From: Alphaproteobacteria bacterium
GTDB lineage: Bacteria; Pseudomonadota; Alphaproteobacteria; UBA6615
Direction of reading: 5' to 3'
Assembly (NCBI GenBank): GCA_021774575.1
Contig: JAJFIX010000006.1
Coordinates: forward strand, 124,001 to 188,000
Length of the DNA: 64,000 nt
Shown here: positions 45,362-54,992 of the stretch, piece after piece
How the letters are laid out: each line of letters starts with the position of its first letter
Numbering within the stretch: position 1 is the first letter of the stretch
Made by a program: the position numbers and the translations under genes
The notes under the pieces: generated by a model
Databases searched by the model: none
Seen by the model: only the letters and a program-made list of their open reading frames with translations
What the model was told of the DNA's origin: nothing

Positions 45362-45735
45362 GCCAGGCGGATAAATCGACAAGCCTTTTCTCTTCGATAC
45401 GAACGGGGATTGCATGTGCTTGCCCCCGATGTGGGGAAGGCAAGCTATATGACGGCATCCTGACGGTGCGTAAATCCTGCACCGTATGCGGCTTGGATCT
45501 CAGGCCGCTTGCTGCCGAAGATGGCCCGGCGTTTTTTATCATTGTGATTATTTCGGCGGTTATTTTGCCGTTGGCGGTGGCCATCGAATTTATGCTCGAA
45601 CCGCCAATTTGGGTTCATATCCTGATATGGCCCCCGTTGGTCATCGGCGGGGCCATAGCGATGTTACGCCCGGCCAAGGCGATGCTCATTGCCCAGCACC
45701 ATAAGCATTTGAGTGAACCCGAGACGGGCCAGTGA
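45349..45735 (+). CDS. DUF983 zinc-ribbon membrane protein
   Basis: The 128 residues (from the GTG at 45349) have a zinc-ribbon of two CxxC pairs (CPRCGEG and CTVCGLDL) followed by two membrane helices (FFIIVIISAVILPLAVAIEF and HILIWPPLVIGGAIAML). DUF983 genes usually follow coxC and precede surf1, as here. The start is unclear: no ATG, GTG or TTG lies between the coxC stop and the first conserved residues, so translation must begin inside coxC (ATG 45298, TTG 45346 or GTG 45349) or use a rare codon such as the CTG at 45358. It ends with a 4-base overlap to surf1. Confidence 0.85.
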   Translation: MGRLSQADKSTSLFSSIRTGIACACPRCGEGKLYDGILTVRKSCTVCGLDLRPLAAEDGPAFFIIVIISAVILPLAVAIEFMLEPPIWVHILIWPPLVIGGAIAMLRPAKAMLIAQHHKHLSEPETGQ

Positions 45736-46418
45736 CCCCCAAAAAAATTGGCTGGGGCGATTGCGCGGTTGTACTGATAGTTGCTACGCTGTTCGGACTT
45801 GGCGGCTGGCAATTGCAGCGCCTCACCTGGAAGCAGGACTTGTTGGGCACAATGGAGGCACGCCGTCTTGCCCCCGTTGTCGACCTTGCAGACCTTGCCG
45901 AAGACTGGGCTACTGCCGAATTCAGACGTGTTCGAATTTCCGGAGCACTTGGCGGCGTTCGCCGCCTAAAACTAATGAGCCGCGTACGCTTGGGCGAAGT
46001 TGGCGTGCATATCGTCGCGCCGGTGCAATTAGATGATGGGGGCGCCCATGTTTTTGCCGACCTTGGTTGGGCACCAACAGATTGGGTGCAGCCACAATAT
46101 TTCGCTCCGCCACAGGTTAATTTTATTGCCGTAGTCCGAGCCTTTGGACCTAAACCCTCAATGCGCCCGCCGAGCAATATGGCGGCGGGTGAGCTATTTT
46201 GGATGGATGGTGTGGCGATAATCCAGGGTGCGGGAGTCGCCCCGGTCCTGCCTATTTATGTGGTGGCCCTTCCCGGGGCAAGTACAGAGCCCGGAATTTT
46301 ACCCGATGGCGCTTTTCCTGTTTTGACTAATCACCACTTACAATATGCGCTGACTTGGTTTGCGTTGGCGTTCGGGCTTATTGCAATCTACATCACAATG
46401 CTCATCAAACGGCGCTAG
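45732..46418 (+). CDS. surf1: SURF1 family oxidase assembly protein
   Basis: SURF1 proteins help insert haem a into subunit I. The 228 residues have an N-terminal helix (CAVVLIVATLFGLGGWQLQRLTWK with the WQxxR-like signature), a periplasmic domain with RLKLMSRVRLGEVGVHIVAPVQ and DLGWAPTDW, and a C-terminal helix after NHHLQYALTWFALA. The start is GTG, overlapping the DUF983 stop by 4 bases. It closes the oxidase assembly cluster. Confidence 0.92.
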   Translation: MTPKKIGWGDCAVVLIVATLFGLGGWQLQRLTWKQDLLGTMEARRLAPVVDLADLAEDWATAEFRRVRISGALGGVRRLKLMSRVRLGEVGVHIVAPVQLDDGGAHVFADLGWAPTDWVQPQYFAPPQVNFIAVVRAFGPKPSMRPPSNMAAGELFWMDGVAIIQGAGVAPVLPIYVVALPGASTEPGILPDGAFPVLTNHHLQYALTWFALAFGLIAIYITMLIKRR

Positions 46419-46427
46419 GCGGCACAA

Positions 46428-47924
46428 ATGCAAGCATATGAAAAATTGAAAGCTAATTTCCAGCGCGCGGGTTTGCTGAATGAGGTCGATGCCGTGCTTC
46501 ACTGGGACCAGGCGGTCATGATGCCTGAGGGTAGCGCGCCGATGCGCGCTGAGCAGGCCGCCGAACTCAGCCTCGTCACCCACGAAATCCTCTCCGACCC
46601 GGCGCTGCCGGATTTGTTCGAGGCGGCGGCCGAGGAGTTGATCCGAGACGCGAACCCGTGGGATCTGGCAAATTTGGCACTTATGCGACGCGAGCACGCA
46701 CATGCTGCCGCCGTGCCGCCAGATTTGGTCGTTGCTGAGCAAAAAGCGGCGGCCGCTTGCGAAATGCGGTGGCGGCAAGCCAGGGCGGAGAAAAATTTCC
46801 AGAGTCTAGCGCCGGACCTAGAAAAATTACTCGATCTCGTTCGCGAAATTGGCGCGGCAAAAAGCGCGGCCCTGGATCTAGCCCCGTATGATGCGCTGAT
46901 GGATCAGTTCGAACCCGGCGGTCGGATCGAAAAAATCGAACCGGTATTTGATGAACTCGCCGCCTTTTTGCCTGACTTTCTCGGAGACGTTCTGGACGTT
47001 CAAGCGAGCCAGGAAAAACCACTGCAACCGTCGGGGCCATTTCCGGTGGAGGCGCAGCGGCGCCTCGGCGAGCGAATGATGGGAGAATTTGGTTTTGATT
47101 TTGACCGGGGCCGACTTGATGAAAGTCATCACCCGTTTTGCGGCGGGCCGATGGGCGATGTTCGTATTACGACGCGCTATGACGAAGCTGATTTTTCTAG
47201 CGCTTTGCTGGCGACAATTCACGAAACCGGCCACGCGCTATATGAGATAAATCGACCCTCGGACCGATCCTATCAGCCGGTTGGTCTCGCTGGCGGCATG
47301 GCGCTGCACGAATCCCAATCGTTGGCTTTGGAAATGCAGACCGCACGCGGCCTTCCGTTTCTCACCCATGCGGCGCCAATTATCCGCGAGGCATTTGGTG
47401 CCGCGCCGGGACCCGAATGGGAACCGGAAAACCTGAGCCGCCTATTTTCACGTGTCGTTCCCGGGTTTATTCGGGTTGAGGCAGACGAGGTTACCTACCC
47501 CGCCCATGTCATATTGCGCACCCGGCTTGAGCGGGCGATGATCGCCGGTGATCTTGTCGTGGTGGACTTACCGGGCGCATGGAATGACGGAATGCAGGAC
47601 TTACTTGGTTTGACCCCGCCAGATGATGCGCTGGGCTGCTTGCAGGATATTCATTGGCCGAGTGGTGCCTTTGGCTATTTTCCGACCTATACAATGGGCG
47701 CCATTGCCGCCGCTCAATTTGTCGCTGCGGCCCGGCAATCGGTCCCTGATCTCGACGGGCATATCGCAGCCGGTGATTTTGCCAAGCTAACAAATTGGAT
47801 GACGGTACATGTCCACAGCCAAGGCCGACTTGCCGATACGGACGAAATACTGACCCGGGCCGTTGGCCGACCCCTTGACGTCGGCGCCTATATCGTACAC
47901 CTGAAGACGCGCTATTTGAATTAG
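46428..47924 (+). CDS. M32 family carboxypeptidase
   Basis: Zinc carboxypeptidase of the Taq/Pyrococcus type. The 498 residues are mainly helical with the zinc motif HETGH (H265, E266, H269) and the third ligand region HESQSL; the DPHPF-type segment here reads DESHHPF, followed by DVRITTRYDEADF. Length is normal (about 500). It is 9 bases after surf1 but not part of oxidase assembly; thrC follows after 10 bases. Confidence 0.94.
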   Translation: MQAYEKLKANFQRAGLLNEVDAVLHWDQAVMMPEGSAPMRAEQAAELSLVTHEILSDPALPDLFEAAAEELIRDANPWDLANLALMRREHAHAAAVPPDLVVAEQKAAAACEMRWRQARAEKNFQSLAPDLEKLLDLVREIGAAKSAALDLAPYDALMDQFEPGGRIEKIEPVFDELAAFLPDFLGDVLDVQASQEKPLQPSGPFPVEAQRRLGERMMGEFGFDFDRGRLDESHHPFCGGPMGDVRITTRYDEADFSSALLATIHETGHALYEINRPSDRSYQPVGLAGGMALHESQSLALEMQTARGLPFLTHAAPIIREAFGAAPGPEWEPENLSRLFSRVVPGFIRVEADEVTYPAHVILRTRLERAMIAGDLVVVDLPGAWNDGMQDLLGLTPPDDALGCLQDIHWPSGAFGYFPTYTMGAIAAAQFVAAARQSVPDLDGHIAAGDFAKLTNWMTVHVHSQGRLADTDEILTRAVGRPLDVGAYIVHLKTRYLN

Positions 47925-47934
47925 AGGCTGCCCC

Positions 47935-49371
47935 ATGATTTCTTCCGCGATTTCTTCCGCAACTATCCCACCGAAATTTATTAGCACCCGCGGCGATGCC
48001 CCGGCTCTTGGTTTCGTTGACGCAATGTTGACTGGCTTGGCGCCGGATGGCGGGCTCTATGTTCCCGAAACTTGGCCGCAGTTATCCGCTGACGACCTGC
48101 GTGCGATGGCAGGTTTATCCTATGTGGAGATTGCAACGCGCGTGATGCGGTCGTTTGTTGGCGATGAAATTGACCCGGCGATATTCGACAAACTTGTTGC
48201 CGAGACCTATGCGGATTTCGGTGATCCTAAAATCGCACCGTTACGAAAACTCGATGATAATCGTTGGCTGCTTGAACTTTTTCACGGACCCACCCTGGCG
48301 TTTAAAGATTATGCGTTGCAGCTGCTCGGCCGTCTTTTTGAACATGTTCTGAGCCAGCGCGACGAGCGCATAACGATTGTCGGCGCGACGTCCGGCGACA
48401 CTGGTTCGGCGGCGATCGAAGGCTGCCGCCATGGCGATCATATGGATATTTTTATTCTCCATCCGCTGGGGCGCACGTCTGAGGTTCAACGTCGCCAAAT
48501 GACCACGATCCTTGCGCCCAACGTTCATAATATCGCGCTGAAGGGCAGTTTTGATGATTGCCAAGACGCGGTAAAGGCAATGTTTGATGATGAGGCTTTA
48601 CGCGAGCGCCTCAATCTCTCGGCGGTTAATTCGATAAACTGGGCCCGAATTATGGCTCAAATCGTCTACTATGTAACGTCGGCGGTAGCGCTCGGCGCAC
48701 CGGATCGTGAAATCGCTTTTGCCGTACCTTCGGGCAATTTTGGCAATATTTTTGCCGCCTATGCGGCGCGCGAAATGGGGTTGCCGATTGGCAAATTGAT
48801 CGCCGGTTCGAATTCCAACGATATTTTGGCGCGCACCTTGATGGCCGGCGATATGTCGATGGAGCCGGTTCAGCCAACGTTAAGTCCGTCGATGGATATC
48901 CAGGTATCGTCAAACTTCGAGCGGTTATTATTTGATCTCTTTGACCGGGACGGCTCGGCGGTAACTCGTTTTTTGACTAACTTTCGGCGGACCGGGGTTG
49001 CCTCATTGCCGGATGAGCGCCTTGCCCGGATCTCCGGACTTTTTGTCGGTGCGTCGGTCAACGATGCCGAGACATTGGTAACAATTCGTGCTGTTCACGA
49101 GAATCACGGCATTTTAATTGACCCCCATACTGCAGTTGGTATTGCGGCGGCTGATAAAGTCGGCTCAAATCTAGATATGCCCTTGGTTGCTTTGGCTTGT
49201 GCTCACCCAGCCAAATTTCCGGCAGCTGTCGAGCAGGCAGCGGGCACCCGTCCGGACTTGCCTGCTGATCTGGCAGATCTATTTGGGCGTGAGGAACGGT
49301 TGACGGTTCTCGAAAACGATATAGAAGCAATAAAGACGTTCATTTCTTCCAATGCGCGGATGACGGAGTAA
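47935..49371 (+). CDS. thrC: Threonine synthase
   Basis: PLP enzyme converting O-phosphohomoserine to threonine. The 478 residues contain the PLP lysine motif TLAFKDYALQ (K124), SGDTGSAAIEG and PSGNFGN. The first residues are MISSAISSATIPP, produced by a 12-base tandem repeat. The homoserine kinase gene thrB lies 8 kb away on the opposite strand. The M16 peptidase gene starts 8 bases downstream. Confidence 0.96.
   Translation: MISSAISSATIPPKFISTRGDAPALGFVDAMLTGLAPDGGLYVPETWPQLSADDLRAMAGLSYVEIATRVMRSFVGDEIDPAIFDKLVAETYADFGDPKIAPLRKLDDNRWLLELFHGPTLAFKDYALQLLGRLFEHVLSQRDERITIVGATSGDTGSAAIEGCRHGDHMDIFILHPLGRTSEVQRRQMTTILAPNVHNIALKGSFDDCQDAVKAMFDDEALRERLNLSAVNSINWARIMAQIVYYVTSAVALGAPDREIAFAVPSGNFGNIFAAYAAREMGLPIGKLIAGSNSNDILARTLMAGDMSMEPVQPTLSPSMDIQVSSNFERLLFDLFDRDGSAVTRFLTNFRRTGVASLPDERLARISGLFVGASVNDAETLVTIRAVHENHGILIDPHTAVGIAAADKVGSNLDMPLVALACAHPAKFPAAVEQAAGTRPDLPADLADLFGREERLTVLENDIEAIKTFISSNARMTE
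47938..47961 (+). repeat. 12-bp in-frame tandem repeat at the thrC start
   Basis: atttcttccgcg (47938-47949) is followed by atttcttccgca (47950-47961), 11 of 12 identical, immediately after the ATG; the encoded residues are ISSA-ISSA. The segment is not conserved in the enzyme. Confidence 0.9.
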
Positions 49372-49379
49372 GCTTTGAT

Positions 49380-50642
49380 ATGAAGGATATCCGCGTTACG
49401 ACCCTGGATAATGGGCTGCGCGTTGCCACAGATCGCATCAATACGGTGGAGACAGCGTCGCTGGGCATGTGGATTTCCGCCGGCGCTCGCTATGAAACCG
49501 CGGATGTGAACGGTATTGCCCATTTGCTTGAGCACATGTTTTTCAAAGGTACCTTGCGTCGCGACGCTTATGCCATTTCTGCCGAGATCGAAAATGTCGG
49601 TGGGCATTTAAACGCTTATACGGCGCGCGAAAATACCGCATTTCACGCCAAAGTTCTTAAAGAACATGTGCCGCTTGCCGTCGATGTAATCGGCGATATT
49701 TTGCAGAATTCGACTTTCGATGCGACCGAACTCGCCCGTGAAAGTGAGGTCGTATTACAAGAAATCGCCCAGGCAAAGGATACGCCCGACGACATTATAT
49801 TCGACCACTTCCAATCGCGGGCATTTCCCGGCCAGCCATTGGGCCGGCCGGTGTTGGGTGAAGGCGAAATCGTCTCGGCGCTGACCTCGGAGAATTTGCG
49901 CACTTGGCGCGACCGGCACTACCGCGCTTCGAGCATGGTTTTTGCTGCGGCGGGTAATGTCGATCATGACACTTTGGTGGCCATGGTAAGTGAACAATTT
50001 GCCGAATTGCCAGCCGGCAGCTCCGGCGATGTCGCGCCGGCGGCATATGAAGGCGGCGATATTCGCGAAACACGTTCTTTGGAACAGCTTCATCTGGTGC
50101 TCGGCTTTGAAGGGGTGGCGGTCGGCTCGCCGGATTTTTACGCCGGGGCTTTGATGTCCAATTTGCTGGGCGGCGGCATGTCATCGCGGCTGTTTCAGCA
50201 GATACGAGAAAAACGCGGCCTCGCCTATTCGGTATATAGCTTCACCTCACCATTCCATGATTGTGGTCTGCTGGGCGTCTACGCTGGCACCGGTAGCCAT
50301 CAGGCAAAGGAATTGATGCCGGCGCTGGCCGACGAACTTATCGGATTAGCTGACAGCCTCGATGAAGCGGAAATTGAATCGAGTCGGGCTCAGCTAAAGG
50401 CAAATTTGTTGATGGGTCTCGAATCGACCGGCGCGCGGTGTGAACAGCTTGCCCAGCATTTGATGCATTATGGCCGCGCCCTGGCGATTGATGAAATCAT
50501 CGCAGGTGTCGAGGCGGTAAATTTGGCTCAAGTCGCCAATTTGTCCCGACGTATTTTTTCCGGAACTCCGACGTTGGCGTTACTCGGCCCAGCCGATGGT
50601 GCCGAATCCTACGAGGCGTTTGCCGGCCGGTTTGCGGCATGA
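49380..50642 (+). CDS. M16 family zinc peptidase
   Basis: A mitochondrial processing peptidase-like protein of 420 residues with the inverted zinc motif HLLEH (H48, E51, H52) and the downstream glutamate in the ESEVVLQEI helix (typical third ligand). Later parts contain the FLGGGMSSRLFQ-like motif (here LLGGGMSSRLFQQIREKRGLAY). In Alphaproteobacteria such genes commonly follow thrC, as here. The start is ATG 49380, 8 bases after thrC. The next gene overlaps by 4 bases. Confidence 0.95.
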   Translation: MKDIRVTTLDNGLRVATDRINTVETASLGMWISAGARYETADVNGIAHLLEHMFFKGTLRRDAYAISAEIENVGGHLNAYTARENTAFHAKVLKEHVPLAVDVIGDILQNSTFDATELARESEVVLQEIAQAKDTPDDIIFDHFQSRAFPGQPLGRPVLGEGEIVSALTSENLRTWRDRHYRASSMVFAAAGNVDHDTLVAMVSEQFAELPAGSSGDVAPAAYEGGDIRETRSLEQLHLVLGFEGVAVGSPDFYAGALMSNLLGGGMSSRLFQQIREKRGLAYSVYSFTSPFHDCGLLGVYAGTGSHQAKELMPALADELIGLADSLDEAEIESSRAQLKANLLMGLESTGARCEQLAQHLMHYGRALAIDEIIAGVEAVNLAQVANLSRRIFSGTPTLALLGPADGAESYEAFAGRFAA

Positions 50643-51253
50643 GGCTGTTCCGCCAGTATCATTATAGTGAAGGCGCCAATCGCCTGGAGACACCGCGCCT
50701 TTTTTTGCGGCTCGCTCAGGATCGTGACTGGAACGGATATGCGGAATTGCGTTCTGCCAGCAGAACTTTTTTGCAACCGTGGGAGCCCACTTGGCCAACC
50801 GACGCCTTGACCAAGGCATCCTTTCATCAGCGTGTCGCTCGCTATCGCATGGCATGGCGCGATGATAGCGGATACAACTTCTTGATATTTGCCGACGGCC
50901 TAGATGGCGTTAACGTGGGTGAACTCGTTGGGGGAATTGGGGTGACAAATATTCGCCGCGGTGTCGCCCAGGCCGGGACGCTCGGCTATTGGATGGGGGT
51001 GCCATTTGTCGGGCAAGGGCTAATGGGGGAGGCGCTTCGGGCCGTGCTCGATTATTGTTTCGACGGCCTTGACTTGCATCGGGTGGAGGCGGCCTGTCTG
51101 CCATCGAATGAGCGAAGCCGCCGGCTCCTGGAAAGCGGCGGATTTGACCGCGAAGGATATGCAGAGAAATATCTAAAAATCCATGGAGCCTGGCAAGATC
51201 ATCTGCTGTTTGCGCTCAATGTCGAGGCGTGGACGCAGAACGAAAGGCCTTAA
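50639..51253 (+). CDS. GNAT family (RimJ-like) N-acetyltransferase
   Basis: The 204 residues show a GCN5-related acetyltransferase fold of the RimJ/RimL subgroup: [15 protein letters not shown] near the start, [29 protein letters not shown] (acetyl-CoA loop region) and [27 protein letters not shown]. The likely substrate is a protein N-terminus or a small amine, which the sequence does not decide. It overlaps the M16 gene by 4 bases and ends 4 bases into the convergent yqgE gene. Confidence 0.9.
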   Translation: MRLFRQYHYSEGANRLETPRLFLRLAQDRDWNGYAELRSASRTFLQPWEPTWPTDALTKASFHQRVARYRMAWRDDSGYNFLIFADGLDGVNVGELVGGIGVTNIRRGVAQAGTLGYWMGVPFVGQGLMGEALRAVLDYCFDGLDLHRVEAACLPSNERSRRLLESGGFDREGYAEKYLKIHGAWQDHLLFALNVEAWTQNERP

Positions 51254-51864
51254 GCGCGACCGGCATTGTCCGAAAGCATGCTCTGATCGATCCCAAGTAC
51301 TGCCAGCGCCCGTTGCCATTTGTGGGTGACATCTTGGTCAAAAATAATGGCGCTATCGGCCGGCGCATTGAGCCAGGCATTTTCCTGAAATTCGGCCTCA
51401 AGTTGGCCGGGTCCCCAGCCAGCATAACCTAATGCTAAAAGCGTCTCGCTGGGCCCGGACCCTTGGGCGATCTCGCGCAGAATATCAATTGTCGCTGTGA
51501 GTGCAAATTTATCGTCAACGACCAATGTGGCATCCTCGACAAAATCAGCACTATGGAGAACGAAGCCTCGCTGCGACTCAACGGGCCCGCCAAAATGGAC
51601 TGGTAAATGGTCACCCACCCGGTCGGCCTCAATTTCGAGTTGGTCAAGAAGTTCGAGAAAAGAAATATTATCGAACGGCTTGTTGACCACCAACCCGACA
51701 GCACCCTCGGAAGAATGTGCACATAGATAAATTACCGACTTGGCGAAGCGCGGGTCTCCCATGGCCGGCATGGCAATCAGCATTTGACCACAAAGGTAGC
51801 TCGAACTGTTTCGAGCGTTTGGCTCACTTTTAGATCTGCCGGTTTCCGCTGAGGTCGTTTCCAT
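51250..51864 (-). CDS. YqgE/AlgH family protein (UPF0301)
   Basis: The 204 residues match UPF0301: [58 protein letters not shown] and [22 protein letters not shown]. Family function is not settled. The first ~25 residues are extra and low-complexity. Convergent with the acetyltransferase gene, sharing 4 bases. Confidence 0.92.
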   Translation of the reverse strand: METTSAETGRSKSEPNARNSSSYLCGQMLIAMPAMGDPRFAKSVIYLCAHSSEGAVGLVVNKPFDNISFLELLDQLEIEADRVGDHLPVHFGGPVESQRGFVLHSADFVEDATLVVDDKFALTATIDILREIAQGSGPSETLLALGYAGWGPGQLEAEFQENAWLNAPADSAIIFDQDVTHKWQRALAVLGIDQSMLSDNAGRA

Positions 51865-52023
51865 TCCTGCGCCTTTCTTGCCTCCCTGGCACTAATGCTT
51901 AATGTATAGACATCAAACTTCATAAGCCAAGAAGGTGCGCATGAGCAAGTATCGCGCCCGGTTTCGGCGCTGAGTTTGGGGGATACTGCACAGAAAAGTG
52001 AGCACAGGTGACAGTCGTAGAGG

Positions 52024-52051
52024 TTAAAAACGTAAAAAACGTGTCTATATT
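52024..52051 (+). promoter_or_regulatory. Candidate promoter of the DsbD-like gene
   Basis: TTAAAA (52024-52029) and TATATT (52046-52051) with a 16-base spacer, about 40 bases before the ATG at 52093. Match is moderate; the tract repeats aacgt twice. Confidence 0.35.
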
Positions 52052-52092
52052 CAGCTAATTGAGACCGAACCGACAGCATATTGGAATTGGCA

Positions 52093-54282
52093 ATGATTAG
52101 TCCGAAAACAGCCTTTGGCACAGCGCTCCTTGGTATATTTCTTGGGATTGTGCCCTTAGCAAGTGCTGGGGCGCAACCGGCGGACCCTGGAGCCAGCGAA
52201 TGGAGCCATGGTGAAAAAGCACGCGTACGGCTGATTTCGACGGTTACCGGTGTCGGTGAATTGGAAACAATGCAGCTGGGCCTTGAGGTCGTGCTTGAGG
52301 AGGGCTGGAAGACCTATTGGCGCTCACCGGGGGATGCTGGCGTGCCGCCGCATATCGATTGGGTGGGAAGTGCAAATGTCGCCAGCGTCGATCTTGCTTA
52401 TCCGGCGCCCAAGCGCTTCAGCTATTATGAATTGGAAACCTTCGGCTACAAAGAGCGGGTCATCTACCCGCTCGAAATTCGCCCTGAAAATGTCGGTACG
52501 GAAATAAGCTTCAAGGCCGCTGTCGACATCCTAATATGCGACGATGTTTGCATACCCCACAGCATGGATCTTTCCATGCAGCTACCCGACGGGCCGGCGC
52601 GTGGCAGCGAATTTGCCAATCAAATAAATCAATTTTCCGCCAAAGTTCCCGGTGATGGAAGCAATTCGGGCTTGGTATTTGAAGACGCCGTGCTGCGCGG
52701 CACCGACGAAGCGCCGATACTCCAAATTGCTTTTGCTGCTGAGGAGCCGTTTGTCGCTCCCGATTTGCTTGTTGAGGGGCCGGATTTTGTCACCTTTACT
52801 CGACCGACGGTGCAGCTCACCAGGGATGCCAAGCGCATTTTGGTAACGGTTTCCGCGGCCGACAGTTTTGGCGAAGCGAAAGATTTGGGCATTACATCGA
52901 TGCCGCTCACCGTGACCCTAATCGATGGTGATCGAACGATGGAAAAAATCGTGACGCCACAATTTGGCGCCACAGCGACCTTCAATCCGGCTGACTTTGG
53001 TGCCGCCAGCGCCGCGTCAGGTGCTTCCTTTTTGGCGATCCTAGTCATGGCGTTGATTGGCGGACTGATCCTTAATTTAATGCCCTGTGTTTTGCCGGTT
53101 TTATCGATCAAATTCTTGTCGGTGGTGAGCCATGGTGGTGACGATCCACGTCATGTTAGGGCCGGGTTTCTCGCGACCAGCGCTGGAATTATCGCGGCAT
53201 TTCTGACCTTGGCCCTTGTCCTGGTTGGGCTCAAGAGTTTTGGCATGGCGGTTGGCTGGGGCATTCAATTCCAGCAACCGGTTTTTGTTGTCACGCTCAT
53301 TCTCGTATTGGTTCTCTTTGCGGCTAATATGTGGGGCCTTTTTGAAATTAGGTTGCCGGGGGCTGTGTCGGATGTTGCGGTTGCCCATTCCGGCGGCACA
53401 TCGATCAAGGGTCAGTTTTTTCAGGGCGTATTTGCGACCGTTTTGGCGACCCCGTGCTCGGCGCCGTTTCTTGGAACTGCGGTCGGATTTGCTTTGAGCC
53501 GGGGGGCGGGCGAAATAATTTCGGTATTTGCCGCCCTCGGCATTGGCATGGCCATGCCGTTTCTTGCCGTTGCCATGGTGCCGAAAGTTGCAACAAGATT
53601 GCCGAAACCAGGCGCATGGATGCTGACCTTAAAAAAGATCTTGGCATTCGTACTGCTGGCGACGGCGGGTTGGCTGGTGACGGTTCTCGGCGTGCAGGTT
53701 TCGGTTCTTGCGGCGGCAATTGTCACCGGTTTGATGGTGCTAACTTTGATTTCCATCGCTGGGCGTTCGCGTAGCAATGGCGGCGGGTCTCACGGTATGG
53801 CGCGCGCCGTGCCGGCGGTGGTCATATTGTTAGCGGCGGCGGCCTACGCGACACCATCTCTCGTACCGGTCCCTGACCATATTCAAGTTACCGAGATCCG
53901 CGGGAATGTTGAATGGGTGCCCTTTGATCGTGGGGCCATTCCGGAACTGGTTGCCTCGGGCAAAACGGTATTTGTCGACGTGACGGCGGAATGGTGCATT
54001 ACCTGCCAGGTGAACAAAAAAAGGGTGCTCGATACGGGTCAGATTGCGCAAATATTGGAAATTGACAATATTGTTGCGATGAAAGCCGATTGGACCAAGC
54101 CAAATGAAGATATCCGCGCATATCTGGAAAGCTTCAACCGTTTTGGCATTCCATTTAATGTTGTTTATGGTCCAACCGCACCGGCCGGCGTGACGCTTCC
54201 GGAGCTACTGACCGACGGCGCCGTGTTGTCGGCACTTTCGCAAGCCGGAACCAGCCTGGAGGTTGCAAATTCTTCTCCTTAA
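52093..54282 (+). CDS. DsbD/ScsB-type thiol:disulfide interchange protein
   Basis: A 729-residue membrane reductase that moves electrons from cytosolic thioredoxin to the periplasm. The layout is signal peptide (ends near SAGAQ), a periplasmic ScsB-like N-terminal domain with the pair CDDVC (C149, C153), a membrane transporter domain of about eight helices containing LMPCVLPVLSIKF and ATPCSAPFLG (one cysteine each, the usual redox pair), and a C-terminal thioredoxin domain AEWCITC (C635, C638). ATG 52093 is chosen; TTG at 52081 adds four residues. The gene lies just before a peroxiredoxin gene. Confidence 0.92.
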   Translation: MISPKTAFGTALLGIFLGIVPLASAGAQPADPGASEWSHGEKARVRLISTVTGVGELETMQLGLEVVLEEGWKTYWRSPGDAGVPPHIDWVGSANVASVDLAYPAPKRFSYYELETFGYKERVIYPLEIRPENVGTEISFKAAVDILICDDVCIPHSMDLSMQLPDGPARGSEFANQINQFSAKVPGDGSNSGLVFEDAVLRGTDEAPILQIAFAAEEPFVAPDLLVEGPDFVTFTRPTVQLTRDAKRILVTVSAADSFGEAKDLGITSMPLTVTLIDGDRTMEKIVTPQFGATATFNPADFGAASAASGASFLAILVMALIGGLILNLMPCVLPVLSIKFLSVVSHGGDDPRHVRAGFLATSAGIIAAFLTLALVLVGLKSFGMAVGWGIQFQQPVFVVTLILVLVLFAANMWGLFEIRLPGAVSDVAVAHSGGTSIKGQFFQGVFATVLATPCSAPFLGTAVGFALSRGAGEIISVFAALGIGMAMPFLAVAMVPKVATRLPKPGAWMLTLKKILAFVLLATAGWLVTVLGVQVSVLAAAIVTGLMVLTLISIAGRSRSNGGGSHGMARAVPAVVILLAAAAYATPSLVPVPDHIQVTEIRGNVEWVPFDRGAIPELVASGKTVFVDVTAEWCITCQVNKKRVLDTGQIAQILEIDNIVAMKADWTKPNEDIRAYLESFNRFGIPFNVVYGPTAPAGVTLPELLTDGAVLSALSQAGTSLEVANSSP

Positions 54283-54374
54283 AGGACTGGATATATTCCT
54301 CTGTTAGATTAGTTTGATGATCGAATATGAACACGTGAAATTGAACGCGAATGCATGACAGGAGAAATATTTCG

Positions 54375-54860
54375 ATGGCGATCCAAATTGGCGATTCCGT
54401 GCCTGAAGGCAATTTCAAAGTTAAGTCCGCAGATGGTATCGACGATCTTTCGAGCGGTGACCTTTTTAGCGGCAAAAAAGTTGTCCTATTTTCTCTGCCG
54501 GGCGCCTTTACGCCGACCTGTTCGGCCAAGCATCTTCCCGGCTATATCAGCAATGTCGATGCTCTCAAGGCCAAGGGTGTCGATGAAATTGCCTGCCTTG
54601 CCGTAAATGACGCCTTTGTCATGGGCGCATGGGGCGACGCCCAAGGGGCGGCCGGAAAGGTAACAATGCTTGCCGACGGATCTGGCGATTATACTAAGGC
54701 GTTGGGGATGGAACTCGACCTAACGGGGCTTGGTCTCGGCGTGCGTGGCAAAAGATTTGCCATGGTTGTCGAGAATGGCAATGTTACTCAACTTGCCGAA
54801 GAGCCGAACCCCGGTGAGCTTGATGTCTCGGCGGCTGAAAAAATACTGGCCGCCCTTTAA
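54375..54860 (+). CDS. Peroxiredoxin (Prx5/redoxin family)
   Basis: A 161-residue thiol peroxidase that reduces hydrogen peroxide or alkyl peroxides. The peroxidatic cysteine is C49 in PGAFTPTCSAKHLPGY, the exact Prx5 signature, and FAMVVENGNVTQLAEEPN is the typical C-terminal part. There is no signal peptide, so it should be cytoplasmic. AGGAG at 54360-54364 lies 10 bases before the ATG. The frame from 54351 adds eight residues without support. A terminator follows the gene. Confidence 0.94.
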   Translation: MAIQIGDSVPEGNFKVKSADGIDDLSSGDLFSGKKVVLFSLPGAFTPTCSAKHLPGYISNVDALKAKGVDEIACLAVNDAFVMGAWGDAQGAAGKVTMLADGSGDYTKALGMELDLTGLGLGVRGKRFAMVVENGNVTQLAEEPNPGELDVSAAEKILAAL

Positions 54861-54884
54861 GGCAAATTTGGCTGATATGTTACG

Positions 54885-54916
54885 TGGGGCGGTGCTTATA
54901 GCGTCGCCCCATTTTT
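54885..54916 (+). terminator. Rho-independent terminator after the peroxiredoxin gene
   Basis: A 12-bp stem (TGGGGCGGTGCT with AGCGTCGCCCCA, two G-T wobbles, three-base loop TAT) is followed by TTTTT on the plus strand, 24 bases after the stop codon. It separates the peroxiredoxin gene from the AhpD-like gene. Confidence 0.88.
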
Positions 54917-54992
54917 ACGTCCTCCATAATTAGTTCAATTCTGCCATATTGGCGTAATTAGGAGGCAATCGGATTAGGAGGGAAACCCGCGA

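Noticed and set aside
44534-45415. 293-codon minus-strand frame over coxC
   Set aside because: It is antisense to the well-supported subunit III gene; rich in His, Arg and Lys with no recognisable motif, as expected for a shadow frame.
47445-47462. parS-like word near ttttcacgtgtcgttc
   Set aside because: Only one half of the palindrome matches (TTCACGTG core), and the other arm is wrong; it lies inside the M32 peptidase gene far from parAB.
54325-54345. Second parS-like word, gaacacgtgaaat
   Set aside because: The left arm does not fit TGTTTCAC; a CACGTG core alone is a common word.
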